A program made the position numbers and the translations under genes. A stretch of DNA of 62,294 nucleotides, taken from contig JAHIVB010000011.1 of the NCBI GenBank assembly GCA_018816905.1, positions 1-62,294 on the forward strand. The letters run 5' to 3'. Positions within the stretch are counted from its first letter, which is position 1, and each line of letters begins with the position of its first letter. This document shows positions 1 through 8,600 of the stretch, in pieces. The DNA is from Bacillota bacterium. GTDB lineage: Bacteria > Bacillota_I > Bacilli_A > Izemoplasmatales > Hujiaoplasmataceae. The notes under the pieces are model-generated. The model searched no databases. It had not been told where the DNA came from and worked only from the letters and a program-made list of their open reading frames with translations.

Positions 1-93
1 CGTCATCAAAACAAATCAAGAAATATCCAAGTTATCCACATCAATTTCTTCGATTATTTACGATTTTATTCAAAACTCCCTTAAATCAAGAAA
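1..93. other. Window edge, possibly the 3' end of a convergent plus-strand gene
   Basis: Plus-strand frame 1 is open from base 1 to a TAA at 82-84, just before a hairpin that would work as a terminator in both directions. This would fit the tail of a gene converging on rbfA. The other two plus frames are also open over this short stretch, so the assignment is weak. A perfect DnaA-box 9-mer (TTATCCACA) lies at 32-40, but it is single and may be chance. Confidence 0.25.
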
Positions 94-127
94 AAAGAAC
101 CTAGTTTTCTTAAACTAAGTTCTTTTT
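94..127. terminator. Bidirectional intrinsic terminator
   Basis: An 11-bp stem with one mismatch (97-107 with 112-122), a TCTT loop, and A-rich and T-rich flanks on both sides. It can end transcription from either strand, so it separates the rbfA operon from whatever lies to the left. Confidence 0.75.
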
Positions 128-140
128 GTCTACACTCTGA

Positions 141-165
141 AAAACTTCAGGAAGCCTGAAGTTTT
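141..165 (-). terminator. Terminator of the rimP-rbfA operon
   Basis: A perfect 11-bp inverted repeat (AAAACTTCAGG/CCTGAAGTTTT) lies 4 bases past the rbfA stop and is followed by T residues on the minus strand. Together with the next hairpin it makes a double terminator, so truB, which often follows rbfA in Firmicutes, is not co-transcribed here. Confidence 0.8.
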
Positions 166-168
166 CGT

Positions 169-498
169 TTATTTTATCTCTTTGATGATTTTATCGACTT
201 TCATTCCTTGTTGGAAGGAATCGTCGTACTTAAAAATCAAATCTGGTACTTTTCTCATTTTGACTCGAACTGCGACTTGATTCTTGATAAACCCTTTTGC
301 ACGTTCTAGTGCCTCTTTGGTTTTAGCAACATTTTCTTCGGTTCCGAAAACAGTGTAATAGACATACATGAAGCTGAGTTCGTTCGTCACTCTGACGCCT
401 GTGATAGTGATGAATCCAACATTGTCTTTGACATGATTCATGATTTCATCGGCGACGACTCTTTGGATTAACGTTTCCAAACGATCAACTTTTACCAT
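169..498 (-). CDS. rbfA: Ribosome-binding factor A
   Basis: RbfA is a small KH-fold protein that binds the 30S subunit and helps mature the 5' end of 16S rRNA. This 109-residue protein has the family length and the features I expect: an N-terminal helix ending in a conserved glutamate (VVADEIMNHVKD), the central GFITITGVRVTNELS strand region, and the C-terminal RKVPDLIFKYDDS segment typical of RbfA. It starts one base after the infB stop, so it is translated together with infB as the last gene of the rimP-nusA-ylxR-ylxQ-infB-rbfA operon. The stop is followed at once by a terminator. Confidence 0.93.
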   Translation of the reverse strand: MVKVDRLETLIQRVVADEIMNHVKDNVGFITITGVRVTNELSFMYVYYTVFGTEENVAKTKEALERAKGFIKNQVAVRVKMRKVPDLIFKYDDSFQQGMKVDKIIKEIK

Positions 499-499
499 T

Positions 500-2347
500 C
501 TAAACCACTTCTTTCATCAAGGACGCTTCGATGACGTCATCAACTTTGAGGTCATTATAATTTTCAATCATGATACCACAATCGTATCCTTGTCTGACTT
601 CTTTTACATCGTCTTTAAAACGTTTTAAAGAAGATATTTTTCCTTCGAAGATGACTTTGCCATTTCGGAACAATTTCACTAGTGAATCTTTCTTAATCGT
701 TCCTGATGTTACCATGCATCCGGCAATCGTTCCAATCTTCGAAATTGAGAAGGTTTCTCTAACGGTAGCAGAACCAATCGTTTGTTTTTCAAATACCGGG
801 TCGAGCATACCTTTCATTGCAGCTTCGATATCGTCTAGAGCTTCATAGATGACTCTATAATCTCTGATTTCGACGCCTTTTGAATCTGCGGTGTCTCTAA
901 CGTTAGCAGGCGCAAGAACGTCAAATGCAATAATGATTGCATCACTTGCCTCTGCCAAAGAAACATCGGTTTCGGTGATAGCTCCAACACCAGTACGTAC
1001 GATGTCGATGGATGTTCCTTCCACAACGATTTTTTCAATGGATCCGCGGAACGCTTCAATCGATCCTTGGGTATCTGCTTTGATGATTAATCTAAGTTCT
1101 TTGACTCCAGATTCGGCTCTTTCAAAGAATTCCTCGAGCGTAATCATCTTTTTAGCGGAATGTTCTTCTTTAAATGACCGATCGCTTCTTTTTTGAGCGA
1201 TATCTTTTACAACTTTCGCATCGTCAAATACCATGAAAGGATCTCCTGCGAATGGAGTTGCGTCCAAACCGATGACTTCAACTGCAGCACCGGGAAGTGC
1301 AACGTCAATCGCTTTTCCAAGATCGTCATTCATTGCTCTTACTTTACCGAAAGTGTTTCCTGCAACAAACACGTCTCCTACGCGAAGACTTCCGTTGGAA
1401 ATCAATACAGTCGCAACCGGACCTCTACCTTTATCAAGTTTCGCCTCAACAACGCTACCTACGGCATTTCGTTTCGGATTGGCCTTTAATTCAAGAAGTT
1501 CTGCGACTAGTTGGATGGTATCGAGTAAATTGTCGATTCCTGTTCCCTTTAATGCCGAAATATAGCAGAAAGGAATCTCGCCGCCCCAATCGTCCGGCAT
1601 CAAACCGAGATCGGCTAGTTCTTGTTTCACTCGATCTGGTTGTGCACCGATTTTATCCATTTTATTGACGGCAACAATGATTGCGGTCTTTGAAGCTCTT
1701 GCATGATCAATAGCTTCTTTTGTTTGTGGCATGACTCCATCATCAGCAGCAACAACCAAAACGACGATGTCAGTGATTCTAGCGCCTCTTGCTCTCATTT
1801 CTGTAAATGCCGCATGTCCGGGAGTATCGATAAACGTAATCGGTCTTCCATGACGGATGACTTGATATGCACCAATGTGTTGAGTGATTCCACCGGCTTC
1901 TCCATCCACAATTCTAGAATGGCGAATATTGTCCAGTAGTGTCGTTTTTCCATGGTCAACATGACCCATGATTGTGACAACTGCGGGTCGTTCGACCAAA
2001 GTTGACGGATCGTCGACGATATCAATCTCTTCAAATTTCGATAAGTCAGTTTGAACTTCGTCTTTCAGTTCGAATCCGAAATCCATAGAGACAAGTTCAG
2101 CAATCTCTCTGTCAACGGTTTGTGTTTGTGAAGCCATGATCTTCATGAACATCATTTTTTTGATGACTTCGCTTACGGGTTTGTGTAATGCCTCCGAAAG
2201 TTCAAGGACCGTCATTGTTGGTCTGTAATAGACTGTTTTATCAATGATTTCTGGTTCTTTCTTTGGAGGTTGTGAATGATGTTTGTTCACAGGTTTTTTG
2301 CCTGAGAAACTCGGCTTCTTTTTTGTGTATGGCCTATTATTGGGCAT
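500..2347 (-). CDS. infB: Translation initiation factor IF-2
   Basis: IF-2 is the GTPase that delivers fMet-tRNA to the 30S subunit and promotes subunit joining. The protein has 615 residues, a short form with only a brief basic N-terminal extension, as in other reduced-genome Firmicutes and Mollicutes. An IF2_N-like segment lies at about 43-95. The GTP-binding domain begins near residue 127 with GHVDHGKTT (G1), followed by DTPGH (G3, about 174) and NKMD (G4, about 228). Domains II, III (ADTQGSIEA) and the C-terminal fMet-tRNA-binding barrel ([15 protein letters not shown]) are all present. The start ATG follows GAGGTGG. It sits between ylxQ and rbfA in the conserved operon. Confidence 0.97.
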   Translation of the reverse strand: MPNNRPYTKKKPSFSGKKPVNKHHSQPPKKEPEIIDKTVYYRPTMTVLELSEALHKPVSEVIKKMMFMKIMASQTQTVDREIAELVSMDFGFELKDEVQTDLSKFEEIDIVDDPSTLVERPAVVTIMGHVDHGKTTLLDNIRHSRIVDGEAGGITQHIGAYQVIRHGRPITFIDTPGHAAFTEMRARGARITDIVVLVVAADDGVMPQTKEAIDHARASKTAIIVAVNKMDKIGAQPDRVKQELADLGLMPDDWGGEIPFCYISALKGTGIDNLLDTIQLVAELLELKANPKRNAVGSVVEAKLDKGRGPVATVLISNGSLRVGDVFVAGNTFGKVRAMNDDLGKAIDVALPGAAVEVIGLDATPFAGDPFMVFDDAKVVKDIAQKRSDRSFKEEHSAKKMITLEEFFERAESGVKELRLIIKADTQGSIEAFRGSIEKIVVEGTSIDIVRTGVGAITETDVSLAEASDAIIIAFDVLAPANVRDTADSKGVEIRDYRVIYEALDDIEAAMKGMLDPVFEKQTIGSATVRETFSISKIGTIAGCMVTSGTIKKDSLVKLFRNGKVIFEGKISSLKRFKDDVKEVRQGYDCGIMIENYNDLKVDDVIEASLMKEVV

Positions 2348-2366
2348 AATACCACCTCTTTCTAAT

Positions 2367-2672
2367 TTATTCAGTCAGAGTGTCCTTTAGCAGGGCAGCA
2401 AATTTAACCCTGGTGACGGCGAGCACTTTTCGGTTGGTTTTACCAATCGCTCTGCTCAACTCTTCCGTTGTAAAAGTATTGATGAGTTCGACTTTGTAGA
2501 AAGCAGACTTATCAGATACTCTTTTTGTCGTGTTTTTACCTGCATCACTAGCTAGAAAAACCAGTTTCGCTTTTCCGCTTTTGATTTCGTTAAGAGAAAA
2601 TTCTTCTCCCGATACCACGGCCTGGGCACGGTATGCCAGTCCGAGATTTTTCAGCAAGTGTTCTCTATTCAT
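2367..2672 (-). CDS. ylxQ: L7Ae-family RNA-binding protein YlxQ
   Basis: This is an L7Ae/L30e-type K-turn-binding protein of about 101 residues, encoded in the nusA-infB operon as in Bacillus. Recognisable parts are LGLAYRAQAVVSGEE, the VFLASDAGKNTTKR stretch and the final RAIGKTNRKVLAVT segment. A longer reading would begin at 2726, but I place the start at the internal ATG (residues MNREHLL). That ATG overlaps the ylxR stop by 8 bases (ATGAATAG), an arrangement typical of translational coupling, and the extra 18 residues of the longer form match nothing in the family. The ATG has no strong Shine-Dalgarno of its own, which also fits coupling. The role is ribosome-linked RNA binding. Confidence 0.85.
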   Translation of the reverse strand: MNREHLLKNLGLAYRAQAVVSGEEFSLNEIKSGKAKLVFLASDAGKNTTKRVSDKSAFYKVELINTFTTEELSRAIGKTNRKVLAVTRVKFAALLKDTLTE

Positions 2673-2934
2673 GCTGAAGGAGGGAAAGCAAATCGTCATA
2701 GACTTGATCGTCAATCGGAGTTTCAAGATGACGTTCCAAGACTTTAGATTTCTTCGCTTTCATTATCACATTTTTATCTTTGGAGACATAAGCTCCTCTA
2801 CCGTTGGCTTTTCCCGTCGGATCGACGATTACTTTGCCTTCAGGTGTCTTTACCACTCGAAATAGATTCTTCTTTTCTAGTCGTTCACCGGAAACGACAC
2901 ACTTTCGAAGAGGAATCTTTTTTACTTTGTTCAT
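2665..2934 (-). CDS. rnpM: YlxR-family RNA-binding protein (RnpM)
   Basis: YlxR, recently named RnpM in Bacillus for its effect on RNase P, is a small basic RNA-binding protein encoded between nusA and ylxQ. The 89-residue product shows the family pattern: IPLRKCVVSGE near the N terminus, a central LFRVVKTPEGKVIVDPTGK, and the GRGAYV motif that marks this family. It follows nusA by 11 bases and overlaps ylxQ by 8 bases. Confidence 0.9.
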   Translation of the reverse strand: MNKVKKIPLRKCVVSGERLEKKNLFRVVKTPEGKVIVDPTGKANGRGAYVSKDKNVIMKAKKSKVLERHLETPIDDQVYDDLLSLLQHE

Positions 2935-2945
2935 GAAACCACCTC

Positions 2946-4010
2946 TTAAAATTGGATTTCCTGAATAAAGGCATCAGTCTCAGACTTGATGTCGATTTTC
3001 CATCCGCTTGATTGAACGGCAAGTCTGGCATTTTGACCTTTTTTTCCGATAGCAAGAGACAATTGATCGTCAGCGACGATTGCAATTGCACTTTTTTCTT
3101 TTTGGTTGATGATGACAGCGACGGATTTTGCTGGTTGAATGGCGTTAGAAACAAGTTCCTCAGGATTTTCGCTATATTTATAGATATCGATTTTTTCACC
3201 GTTCAGTTGATCAATGACTTCTCTGATTCGGCTGCCGTTCTTGCCAAGGCATGCACCGACTGGGTCCACTTTTGGATTATTCGAGGCAACACATACTTTG
3301 CAGCGATCTCCGGGATCTCTTGCCAATCCGATTATTTCAACGATTCCTTCTTGCAATTCTGGAATGGCATTTTCCATCAAACGTTTGACAAGATTGCGGT
3401 CGGTTCTAGACACATAGACTTTTGGACCTTTGGTGGTTTGTTCGACCTTTGTTATATAGACTCGAACTTGGTTGCCAACAATTAAATCAGACTCAAGGAG
3501 GTCTCTGGCAGGAATCGACGTTTCAGTGTCGTATCCTAAATTAAGGGTAACGAAATCATTGTTGATCTGTACAACTTCCGCAATCAACATTTCACCCGTT
3601 TTGTTGGTGAAAATTTCAAAATTGCGTTCTCTTTCGAGTTGTTTCAATCCTTGGGTTAATATTTGTTTTGCACTAGAAGCAGCCATTCTTCCAAAATCCT
3701 TCGGTGTAATCTTTTGTTCAATGAGATCACCGATTCTTGCATTCTTTTTGAATTCATGAGCTTCTTCGACTGTGATTTGTGTCCCTTTTTCTGCTTCGGG
3801 GTCGATTTCGTCAACGACAAGATAGGTCGCTACAATCATGATTTCAGCTTTTTCTTCGTTAAAAATCACTTTGGCGTTTTGTTGTCCATTGTAATCTTTC
3901 TTGTAGGCGTTTAACAATCCTTTACCAAATATGTCAAGGATTTTTTCTTTGTTGATGCCTCTGTCTTCAGCGACTTGCTCGAGCGCTTTAAAAAAATCTT
4001 TACTTATCAT
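2946..4010 (-). CDS. nusA: Transcription termination/antitermination factor NusA
   Basis: NusA binds RNA polymerase and nascent RNA and modulates pausing, termination and antitermination. This 354-residue protein has the Firmicutes architecture: an N-terminal RNAP-binding domain (about 1-125), an S1 domain (about 132-200), and two KH domains (about 225-345) with GACLGKNGSRI and AIGKKGQNARLA as the two GxxG motifs. It lacks the C-terminal acidic repeats of the enterobacterial protein, as expected. The start ATG follows AGGAGAAG. It lies 12 bases after rimP. Confidence 0.96.
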   Translation of the reverse strand: MISKDFFKALEQVAEDRGINKEKILDIFGKGLLNAYKKDYNGQQNAKVIFNEEKAEIMIVATYLVVDEIDPEAEKGTQITVEEAHEFKKNARIGDLIEQKITPKDFGRMAASSAKQILTQGLKQLERERNFEIFTNKTGEMLIAEVVQINNDFVTLNLGYDTETSIPARDLLESDLIVGNQVRVYITKVEQTTKGPKVYVSRTDRNLVKRLMENAIPELQEGIVEIIGLARDPGDRCKVCVASNNPKVDPVGACLGKNGSRIREVIDQLNGEKIDIYKYSENPEELVSNAIQPAKSVAVIINQKEKSAIAIVADDQLSLAIGKKGQNARLAVQSSGWKIDIKSETDAFIQEIQF

Positions 4011-4022
4011 CTTTTTCTTCTC

Positions 4023-4460
4023 CTAAAATTTTATTGCTAATCTGATTTTTTGTATATCTATTTTACTGATTGTGGTATTCTTTCCTTTGATTTGAATGAT
4101 AATCGAATTCTCATATACCTGAAACAGAATGCCTTCCAAGGTTTGTTCGAAAGTTTCCAAATGAACATAGAATCCGACGTGTTTCTCAAGATCTTTGTCC
4201 GTTCTCAATTCCCTTTCGGCTCCGGGAGATGAAACCTCTAAGTAATATTCATCAGGAATCGGATCCGTTTTGTCCAAGAAATCGGAAAGATGTCTTGAAG
4301 CAACTTCACAATCATCAATCGAGATTTCCCCTATTTCCTTATCAATGTAGACTCTAAGAATATTTCGCTTTCCTTCTTTCACATATTCAAGGTCATAAAG
4401 CGAATAAGAAACCATTTGTAATTCTGAAATCACTTGATCCCTTAATTTGGCTAAGTTCAT
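4023..4460 (-). CDS. rimP: Ribosome maturation factor RimP
   Basis: RimP assists early 30S assembly. The 145-residue protein shows the two-domain family pattern: an N-terminal alpha/beta domain with LRVYIDKE and the acidic IDDCEVASRHLSDFLD helix, the DPIPDEYYLEVSSPGAER core motif, and a C-terminal Sm-like barrel. It is the first gene of the rimP-nusA-ylxR-ylxQ-infB-rbfA operon. The start ATG follows a strong AAGGAGG. A terminator for the upstream gene lies just before it. Confidence 0.94.
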   Translation of the reverse strand: MNLAKLRDQVISELQMVSYSLYDLEYVKEGKRNILRVYIDKEIGEISIDDCEVASRHLSDFLDKTDPIPDEYYLEVSSPGAERELRTDKDLEKHVGFYVHLETFEQTLEGILFQVYENSIIIQIKGKNTTISKIDIQKIRLAIKF

Positions 4461-4483
4461 ACTTTCCTCCTTAAGTCATTAAA

Positions 4484-4507
4484 AAGAGAGGGTCCGACCC
4501 TCTCTTA
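4484..4507 (-). terminator. Intrinsic terminator upstream of rimP
   Basis: A perfect 11-bp inverted repeat (AAGAGAGGGTC/GACCCTCTCTT) followed by TTT on the minus strand, 64 bases past the GNAT stop and 24 bases before rimP. It ends the upstream unit and isolates the rimP operon. Confidence 0.8.
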
Positions 4508-4571
4508 AGTACCTTTATGCAGAAATATTATACCATAGCTAGAAATGTATTTCAAGAGGAAAAGCCAAGTT

Positions 4572-4874
4572 TCATTCCTCTGTTTTGGTTTTTACATTGA
4601 TGACGATATCTTGGTACTCCGGATATTTTTTAAACCAAGAGATTGCATAAGGACATTTAGCGATGATTTTCATCCCTCTTGCCTTGATTTCAAGATAAGC
4701 GAGTTTCATGAGGTGAGATGCAATTCCTTGTCCCCTCAAAGACTCGTCGACGAAAACATGATTGATATCGACTCTGGTGTCGTCTCGCTTCGGAAAGGTG
4801 ACTTCAGCAAGAAGATTTTGAGATTCGTCGTAAGAAACGATGCGATCGGATTTAGTGATGTACTCCATTTTCAA
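4572..4874 (-). CDS. Small GNAT-family N-acetyltransferase, YjdJ type
   Basis: A 100-residue minimal GNAT protein of the type annotated YjdJ or Gcn5-related. It keeps the acetyl-CoA-binding core (HVFVDESLRGQGIASHLM, matching the R/Q-x-x-G-x-G/A motif) and the C-terminal CPYAISWFKKYPEY signature that marks this subfamily. Its acceptor is not known. It lies between a TrmH-type methyltransferase gene and the rimP operon and is followed by a terminator. Confidence 0.85.
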   Translation of the reverse strand: MKMEYITKSDRIVSYDESQNLLAEVTFPKRDDTRVDINHVFVDESLRGQGIASHLMKLAYLEIKARGMKIIAKCPYAISWFKKYPEYQDIVINVKTKTEE

Positions 4875-4883
4875 GTGTTCCTT

Positions 4884-5594
4884 TCAATTCGATAAATGAT
4901 ACATTAGAATAGACCCCGCAACTCCAACGTTGAGGGATTCCGTATTTTCCATTTCAATGGTCACAAGTTTTGTAGATAACGATTGAATTTCTTCTCGAAC
5001 TCCACTAGCTTCGTTTCCTAGTATGATTGCTATTTTTCCTGAAATTGACTCTAGTTTTCGAAGTGGAATTCCATTTGACACCGTCGTTCCGATGTAGGTG
5101 TATTCTGGATGATTTTCAATAAAACCAAGGATGTTCTTTTCTGCCCATCCGATTTTGAAAATCCCGCCTTGTGTACTTCTTAAGACTTTGGGATTATAGA
5201 TATCTACAGAATTTTCGCTAATGACGGAATGAAATCCAAATGCCGCTGCACTTCTCAGAAGTGTTCCGAGATTGCCCGGGTCTTGTATACCGTCTAGTAT
5301 CAAGATTTTCTCAGTCCACTTTGGAAACCGGTCCATAATGCATAGCCCGACTACGCCTGGCGGAGTTAAGACATCAGATATCTTATTCATGACTTCAGGA
5401 CTTACTACGACGGTTTCAACGTGGTAGGTTGCCTCTTCGTTGATTGTAAAAACGGTTTTGCAGCGACCTAAAAGAATCGCTTCCTGGACCATGTGTTCAC
5501 CTTCGACGATGAACTCATGAAACTCCTGTCGATATTTTTTTTCTTTTAGTTTTACAAGATATTTAACTATTTCGTTTGTAAGTGAGGAAATCAT
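4884..5594 (-). CDS. TrmH/SpoU-family RNA 2'-O-methyltransferase
   Basis: A SAM-dependent RNA ribose methyltransferase of the SPOUT (trefoil-knot) superfamily, 236 residues from the chosen start. An N-terminal substrate-binding domain (about 1-85, with YRQEFHEFIVEGEHMV) is followed by the three SpoU motifs: LDGIQDPGNLGTLLRSA, IILGNEASGV and IEMENTESLNVGVAGSI. A longer reading from 5648 is possible. The ATG at 5594 is preferred because AGGTGAT precedes it and homologues begin with a similar S-x-N-x-x-V/I-K segment. The exact rRNA or tRNA target cannot be read from sequence. Confidence 0.88.
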   Translation of the reverse strand: MISSLTNEIVKYLVKLKEKKYRQEFHEFIVEGEHMVQEAILLGRCKTVFTINEEATYHVETVVVSPEVMNKISDVLTPPGVVGLCIMDRFPKWTEKILILDGIQDPGNLGTLLRSAAAFGFHSVISENSVDIYNPKVLRSTQGGIFKIGWAEKNILGFIENHPEYTYIGTTVSNGIPLRKLESISGKIAIILGNEASGVREEIQSLSTKLVTIEMENTESLNVGVAGSILMYHLSN

Positions 5595-5620
5595 CATATC
5601 ACCTAAAAATATTATATCAT

Positions 5621-5656
5621 AAAAAAAAGAGGAAGCGAATAAATTCACTTCCTCTT
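5621..5656 (-). terminator. Terminator of the giant lipoprotein gene
   Basis: A stem of about 13 bp with one mismatch (AAGAGGAAG arm) and a run of eight T residues on the minus strand, 17 bases past the stop of the 1839-residue gene. Confidence 0.85.
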
Positions 5657-5672
5657 GATTTAATTAATAATC

Positions 5673-8600
5673 TTATTCTTCGCCTAGCGAATCAAAATAG
5701 GACCCGAGTTGCTCAATATAACCTTTGAAAACGATGATTTCACCGATTTCAATTGTAGTAACGCTATAGGGGTCGTATTCATCAATGACACCAGACTGAG
5801 TGATGATGTTTTCTACGATGGTCTGGAGTGCATTTACATGAACTGCAGTTGTTGATCCATCGTCAAATCCCATTGCATACTGAACATCGAACATTGCTCC
5901 GAGTACAGTAGCAATCAAATCGTCTGGATTTATCGTAGGATCTTCTGTTATAGTCTGAATCAAGTTCGCAATCGCAACGGCTCTGATGTAATTAGAAAGT
6001 GGATCTTCTAGTCCTCCAACAGAATCTAAGACAGCGATTTGATCAATAATGTTTTGAAGTCTCAATTCCGTCATGTTTTCAAGGAATGTAGAGAGGGTTG
6101 GAATCAATCCTAATGCATCGCTGAAGTAGGTTTCAAAAATAGTGGTTATAGCGATTGCTTGTGCTTCTGAGTCGCCATATGCATTGATATATTCATAAAG
6201 GAATGTAGAAATCATCTCTTGCATTGTGGCTTCGTCAGCAGCATCCATCGTTCCAAAGAACAAATCTGTAATCGATGCTACTTTATGAATCATGGCTAGC
6301 AAGTCAGCTGTGGACATCCATGATATATCCCCTTCTGATTGAATGAATTCAATTAGGGCATAAATGTCATCAGGATTGATGTAAGTTGCTAGGTTCTCGA
6401 GTTCGTCCAAAATGATGACAAGGGAAGCTTTAGCTAAAACGACATTGTTTGCATCCGCGATGAACGCTCCGACTGCGAGTAGCATTCTAGCTTTTTCTTC
6501 AGCGTCATGTAACATCCAAGTCAAATCATTGACACGATACATGGCATTGTTGATCTGTCCACGATAATCTGACAAAGTATCTCTGGCATTTTGAATGTAA
6601 ACATCCAGATTATTGACACCATCCGGTGAAAGCAAACTCAAAGCTGCAAGTTCAGATACATAGCTGTAGAAAGTGATTTCAGAGTCATGAACTGCTTGAT
6701 AGGCATCAAGAACAGGTCCATATAGGTCTCTCTCTTCTGGATATAAGTCATTCCATAAAGAATAATACCCATCCATGTCCGGCGTTGTAAATTCATCACC
6801 GAATCGTAAGAAATGCAATTGATCGTAATACCAGTAATTCCAGTCCCAAGATTCTTGGCCATCATTGTAAGCCATCCAGTACTGGTCTTGATAATAAAGA
6901 AGATTATGTGCTTCACTCCATGCTTGATTTAATAGGCTGTTCGCCGTTGGATTAAGAACGGTTGCGATTTCAGCCATTATGGTAGCTTCGAATGTAGCTA
7001 ACTCTGCTTGAATAGCCGCAAGATCATCTTCTGCATCTGATAAATCGATTTCGAGATCAGCGACTTCGTCGATTGGACTATATCCGCTTACGGTCTGGTT
7101 ATAAGCCATAATCACAGCGTCAATGATGTAGCCCGCAAGTTCTTCTTTCGTTAAAGATGAATGAAGCATTGATAAAATCCAAGCTTGTGCCTCTTCCACT
7201 GATTCGATAGATCTGACAGACATAATCATTTGTCCGTAAAGAAGCACTTTGTAGAACGCGTCTTCTTCGGTGGTATTGAATAAAGTAATGAACATTGCGA
7301 TTTGATTTTCGATTTCAATCATGTTTCCCTCTAATTCAAACATCATGTCGACCAAGTCAACAAAATCTTGATGTGAATAAGTGAAGATGACTCCAGATTC
7401 AATCGATTCAGGATCCATTAAGGATTCAACGATATACATCGCAAGTTTTTGAGCTTCATACATCGAAGCCATTTGAGTTTCAGTCAGGGTAGTTGGATCA
7501 TAATCTTTGATTTGCGCTGCAAGTAAAATCAATTGGGTGATGTACCCAGCAAACAAATCTTGGACGTTTTCCAAATCTTCTGTGACTGGATTGAATTCAT
7601 AAGTCATATCGAAGTAAAGCATTAAATAACTGTCAACTAGAGTTTGAATATCGAGTGTTCCGTCACCAAGCAATGCATCAATCATTTTAGAAACAGCAAT
7701 GACTTCTTCAACGATATTACCTGTAGGATTGATCAACAATGGTAGCGAATCGATAAACACTTGAACTTTGGCCTCTGTTAGTCCGCTCATCGCATCCGCA
7801 AGAACGCTAACGACATCTTGAAGAACTGGCCAATATTTAGTGAATGCTGCATCAAATATTGCAATCTGATCTGCAATTTCTAACTCGGTTCTTCCTTCAT
7901 GAGCTAGTTGAATAGAAATCAAATCAAATGCAAGAGTCTTAATCTTTAATACATTTTCAGGCGTCATTAAGTCAAACATTGCATTCAGTACCGCTGAAAT
8001 GTCTTCAGCGTATCCAACGATTGCAAGTGCGGAGAAATCAATTTCAGCAAATGGATCGTATGGATCTTCTTCCATGAACAATCTTGGTTTCATTTCTCCC
8101 ATCATCAGTTGGAAGATAATGTCGAATGTCGCTGGATCAGCACTTGCGACGACATGTTGAACTTCATTGATTAGAATCAAAATCACGTCTTCCATCAACA
8201 GTTGGTTGTCTACGTCGTCCATATATAATAAGATGTCTTCATAAACAGCCATTTGTTCGTTGATTCTGTCGACATCTTCTTGAAGCATTGAAATCCACCA
8301 CTCGTAATCCGAAATGTCATATAAAACATTGACGTAATTATACAACTGCATATTGACCAAATTCATAAATGGCATAAATGCAGGATTACTTTGAAGCGTA
8401 GGCATCATTGATTTGATTAACGAGGTTTGATTGACATAGTCTTCAATCGCATCTCTCATTTGATCGACAGCGGCTTGTTGCTCCAAATTCAATTCATTGA
8501 ATAGTGCGTAGAAATTGTTATACATATCCGAAGCTTGCTCTGGCATCGAGTCATTTAGGAAAGTTAAGTAATTCGTCCAAGAGTCTCTTAACCCTTGTGC

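Noticed and set aside
32-40. DnaA box as part of a replication origin
   Set aside because: Only one perfect box is present, with no cluster, AT-rich unwinding tract or dnaA gene nearby.
2673-2726. N-terminal extension of YlxQ
   Set aside because: The extension has no ribosome binding site, lies entirely inside ylxR and has no counterpart in the family; the coupled ATG at 2672 explains the gene better.
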